NCBI GenBank assembly: GCA_022560555.1
Contig: JADFSZ010000016.1
Location: 1-15,918 of the forward strand
Reading direction: 5' to 3'
Source: JADFSZ01 sp022560555 [NCBI: PVC group bacterium]
GTDB lineage: Bacteria; GCA-001730085; JADFSZ01
Length of the DNA: 15,918 nucleotides
The position numbers and the translations under genes are program-made. Shown here piece after piece: positions 14,015 through 15,918 of this stretch; the stretch's first letter is position 1; each line of letters starts with the position of its first letter. The notes under the pieces are model-generated. The model was not told where the DNA came from. It saw only the letters and a program-made list of their open reading frames with translations, and did not search any database.

Positions 14015-15136
14015 ATGTTAAAAAGGCTTATGAATAAAAATTTCTTAAATTTTAAGCCTTATGAGCCGGGGAAGCCTATTGATGAAGTGTCACGTGAGTT
14101 AAAAATTCGTAATATCATCAAACTAGCTTCAAACGAGAATCCGTTTGGACCTTCGCCCAAGGCTGTCCAAGCAGCTAAAAGGGCTCTTCTAAGCTCACAT
14201 GTCTATCCTGACGGAAGCTGCTATCATCTACAAAAGAAACTTGCGTCAAAGCTTGGTGTGAAGCCGGGCAATATTATCTTTGGCAATGGCTCGAATGAAC
14301 TTGTTGAGCTCATTATGAGTGTTTTTGTCGGAAAAAATGAAAATATCATCATTTCCCGGCACGCGTTTGTTGTCTATCGTTTGTGCGCGAAACAAAAAAA
14401 TATCAAATTTATTGAAGCGCCGATGCTGAATTATACACATGACCTTAAGTTCATGGCCAAGGCCGTGACGAAAAAAACAAAACTTATTTTCGTTGCCAAC
14501 CCCAATAATCCTACGGGAACTATCAATACGGCCGGGGAACTAGATCAATTTATTCAATCATTGCCGGGGGATGTGATCCTTGTTGTCGATGAAGCCTATT
14601 GTGAATTTGTTCAAAGCAAACAGTATCCGAAGACACTTCGGTATATTCGTTCAAGAAAAAATATCATACTCCTTCGTACTTTTTCAAAAATATATGGTTT
14701 GGCCGGTCTTCGTATCGGATACGCAATTGGAAGCGAGAGGCTTGTTAAACCCCTTCATTTAGCCAGACAACCGTTTAATGTGAACAGTATCGCGCAGATC
14801 GCGGCTAGCGCCGCTATTGACGACAACGCGTTTGTCAGAAAAACACTTTTGAATAATAAAACGCAAATGGATTATCTTGTCTGTGAACTTGAAAAATTAG
14901 ACCTTAAGGTCATACCAAGTCAGGCTAATTTTATTCTCATTAATGTTCGACAAAACGGCAGACGCGTATTTAAAAGACTGATGTCGCGCGGTGTGATAGT
15001 ACGGCCAATGGATGAGTACGGATTCTCAAATATGATTCGAGTTACAGTCGGGTTAGTAAACCAAAATAAAAAGTTTATCAGAGCTCTGAAACAAGTATTG
15101 AAGGATTGTACAGATAGAAAGGGAAGGCTGTTATGA
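14015..15136 (+). CDS. hisC: Histidinol-phosphate-type aminotransferase (possible aromatic aminotransferase)
   Basis: A 373-residue fold-type I PLP aminotransferase of the HisC group. Key residues are Asn165 in ANPNNPTGT, Asp192 in VVDEAYCEF (PLP pyridine nitrogen), and Lys225 in FSKIYGLAGLRIGY (Schiff-base lysine). The opening KPYEPGKPIDEVSRELKI and ASNENPFGPSP are typical of HisC. HisC makes histidinol phosphate in histidine synthesis, but HisC-like enzymes encoded beside pheA, tyrA or aroA often act on phenylpyruvate, and this one follows pheA directly. No other histidine gene is present here. The start could be 14015 or 14030; the latter has AAAAGG close upstream. It overlaps purD by 4 nt. 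Confidence 0.9.
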   Translation: MLKRLMNKNFLNFKPYEPGKPIDEVSRELKIRNIIKLASNENPFGPSPKAVQAAKRALLSSHVYPDGSCYHLQKKLASKLGVKPGNIIFGNGSNELVELIMSVFVGKNENIIISRHAFVVYRLCAKQKNIKFIEAPMLNYTHDLKFMAKAVTKKTKLIFVANPNNPTGTINTAGELDQFIQSLPGDVILVVDEAYCEFVQSKQYPKTLRYIRSRKNIILLRTFSKIYGLAGLRIGYAIGSERLVKPLHLARQPFNVNSIAQIAASAAIDDNAFVRKTLLNNKTQMDYLVCELEKLDLKVIPSQANFILINVRQNGRRVFKRLMSRGVIVRPMDEYGFSNMIRVTVGLVNQNKKFIRALKQVLKDCTDRKGRLL

Positions 15137-15918
15137 ATGTTCTGGTTGTCGGCAGCGGAGGACGTGAACACACATTTGTTTGGAAACTTTATCAAAGCAA
15201 AAAAGTCAAAAAGATTTTTGCGGCTCCCGGAAACGCGGGTATGACCGCTCATGCAACATGTGTTTCGATTCAAGCGGATGATATACAAGGGCTTCTTAAA
15301 TTTGCGAAGGATAACATGATTGACATTACGATTGTCGGGCCTGAGTTGCCGTTGACATTAGGAATTGTTGATGAATTCCAAAAAAACAATTTACGCATAT
15401 TTGGTCCATCCAAAGCGGCCGCACAGCTTGAGGGGAGCAAAGTATTTTCCAAAGTCTTTATGAGTAAATACGGAATTCCAACGGCTCCATATGAGGTTTT
15501 TGATGATGTTGACGATGCACGGGTCTATATAGAAAAAGAAGCCTACCCTCTAGTGATTAAGGCTGACGGTTTAGCGGCCGGCAAGGGTGTTTATATCTGC
15601 ATGGGTAAGGCTGAGTCTCTCTCGGCGCTTGAAGAAATTATGGTGAAAAAAACATTTGGCGATGCCGGGGCACGAATTATTGTTGAGGAATGTTTGATGG
15701 GGCAAGAGGTCTCTATATTAGCTTTTTGTGACGGGAATACTGTAAAGATGATGGAGACAAGCCAAGATCACAAAAGGATTTTTAATAACGATGAAGGGCC
15801 CAATACCGGCGGCATGGGGGCCTACAGCCCGGCCGATTTGATTGATGACGCACAAATGAAGGAGATTTACGATCACGTTCTTGTTCCGGTTCTGGAAGGC
15901 ATGAAAGTCGAAGAATCA
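15133..15918 (+). CDS. purD: Phosphoribosylamine-glycine ligase, partial (right edge)
   Basis: The first 262 codons are present and the rest lies beyond the window; the complete enzyme is about 420-430 residues. PurD joins glycine to phosphoribosylamine using ATP, the second step of purine synthesis. The N-domain starts with MNVLVVGSGGREH, followed by APGNAGM and VGPELPLTLGIVD. The ATP-grasp domain has FGPSKAAAQLEGSK, IKADGLAAGKGV, and the hallmark DHKRIFNNDEGPNTGGMGAYSP. The ATG overlaps the end of the hisC-type gene (ATGA) and GGGAAGG lies upstream, so it belongs to the same transcription unit. No frameshift is seen in the visible part. Confidence 0.96.
   Translation, partial: MNVLVVGSGGREHTFVWKLYQSKKVKKIFAAPGNAGMTAHATCVSIQADDIQGLLKFAKDNMIDITIVGPELPLTLGIVDEFQKNNLRIFGPSKAAAQLEGSKVFSKVFMSKYGIPTAPYEVFDDVDDARVYIEKEAYPLVIKADGLAAGKGVYICMGKAESLSALEEIMVKKTFGDAGARIIVEECLMGQEVSILAFCDGNTVKMMETSQDHKRIFNNDEGPNTGGMGAYSPADLIDDAQMKEIYDHVLVPVLEGMKVEES

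Overview
The window looks like a chromosomal segment of an uncultured diderm (Gram-negative) bacterium. A TolC-type outer-membrane protein paired with an RND pump, together with ScpAB, implies a two-membrane bacterium with an SMC-ScpAB condensin. The modest GC content, a free-standing GIY-YIG nuclease, an RMDN-like TPR protein and the trpS-scpA-scpB-pheA-hisC order would fit candidate phyla such as Omnitrophota, but that placement is an inference from general impression and was not tested.

Left region (1 to about 1370), mostly non-coding and the most unusual part. A protein C-terminus enters from the left edge (1-114), followed by a GC-rich hairpin. On the minus strand lies a tRNA-Asn(GUU) gene (698 to 407, CCA encoded) split by a 216-nt group I intron of the small tRNA-intron type. 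P1, P2, P3, P4, P7, P8, P9, P10 and the terminal G can all be read. The tRNA has its own sigma70-like promoter and a palindromic terminator. Upstream on the same strand is a small GIY-YIG nuclease gene. It is bracketed by direct repeats made of hairpins, and one repeat supplies the last codons of the nuclease. A 10-nt piece of the repeat also matches the 5' end of the tRNA.

Middle region (1371-3790), plus strand: engB (ribosome-assembly GTPase), an exported TPR protein resembling the RMDN family with its own promoter, and a TauE/SafE-type (TSUP) membrane transporter.

Right region (3968 to the right edge), plus strand: a tightly packed, probably operonic run consisting of a TolC-like protein, an RND permease, nadE (glutamine-dependent NAD synthetase), trpS, scpA, scpB, pheA (chorismate mutase-prephenate dehydratase), hisC-type aminotransferase and purD (cut by the edge). 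Five of the junctions overlap by 4 to 11 nt and the remaining gaps are 19 to 26 nt. The pump pair has no periplasmic adaptor gene in the window. The pheA-hisC pair could make phenylalanine from chorismate if the aminotransferase accepts phenylpyruvate. ScpA and ScpB act together in condensin.

The strongest lead is the tRNA-Asn group I intron with a repeat-bracketed GIY-YIG nuclease next to it. The protein-coding part is otherwise mostly ordinary housekeeping.
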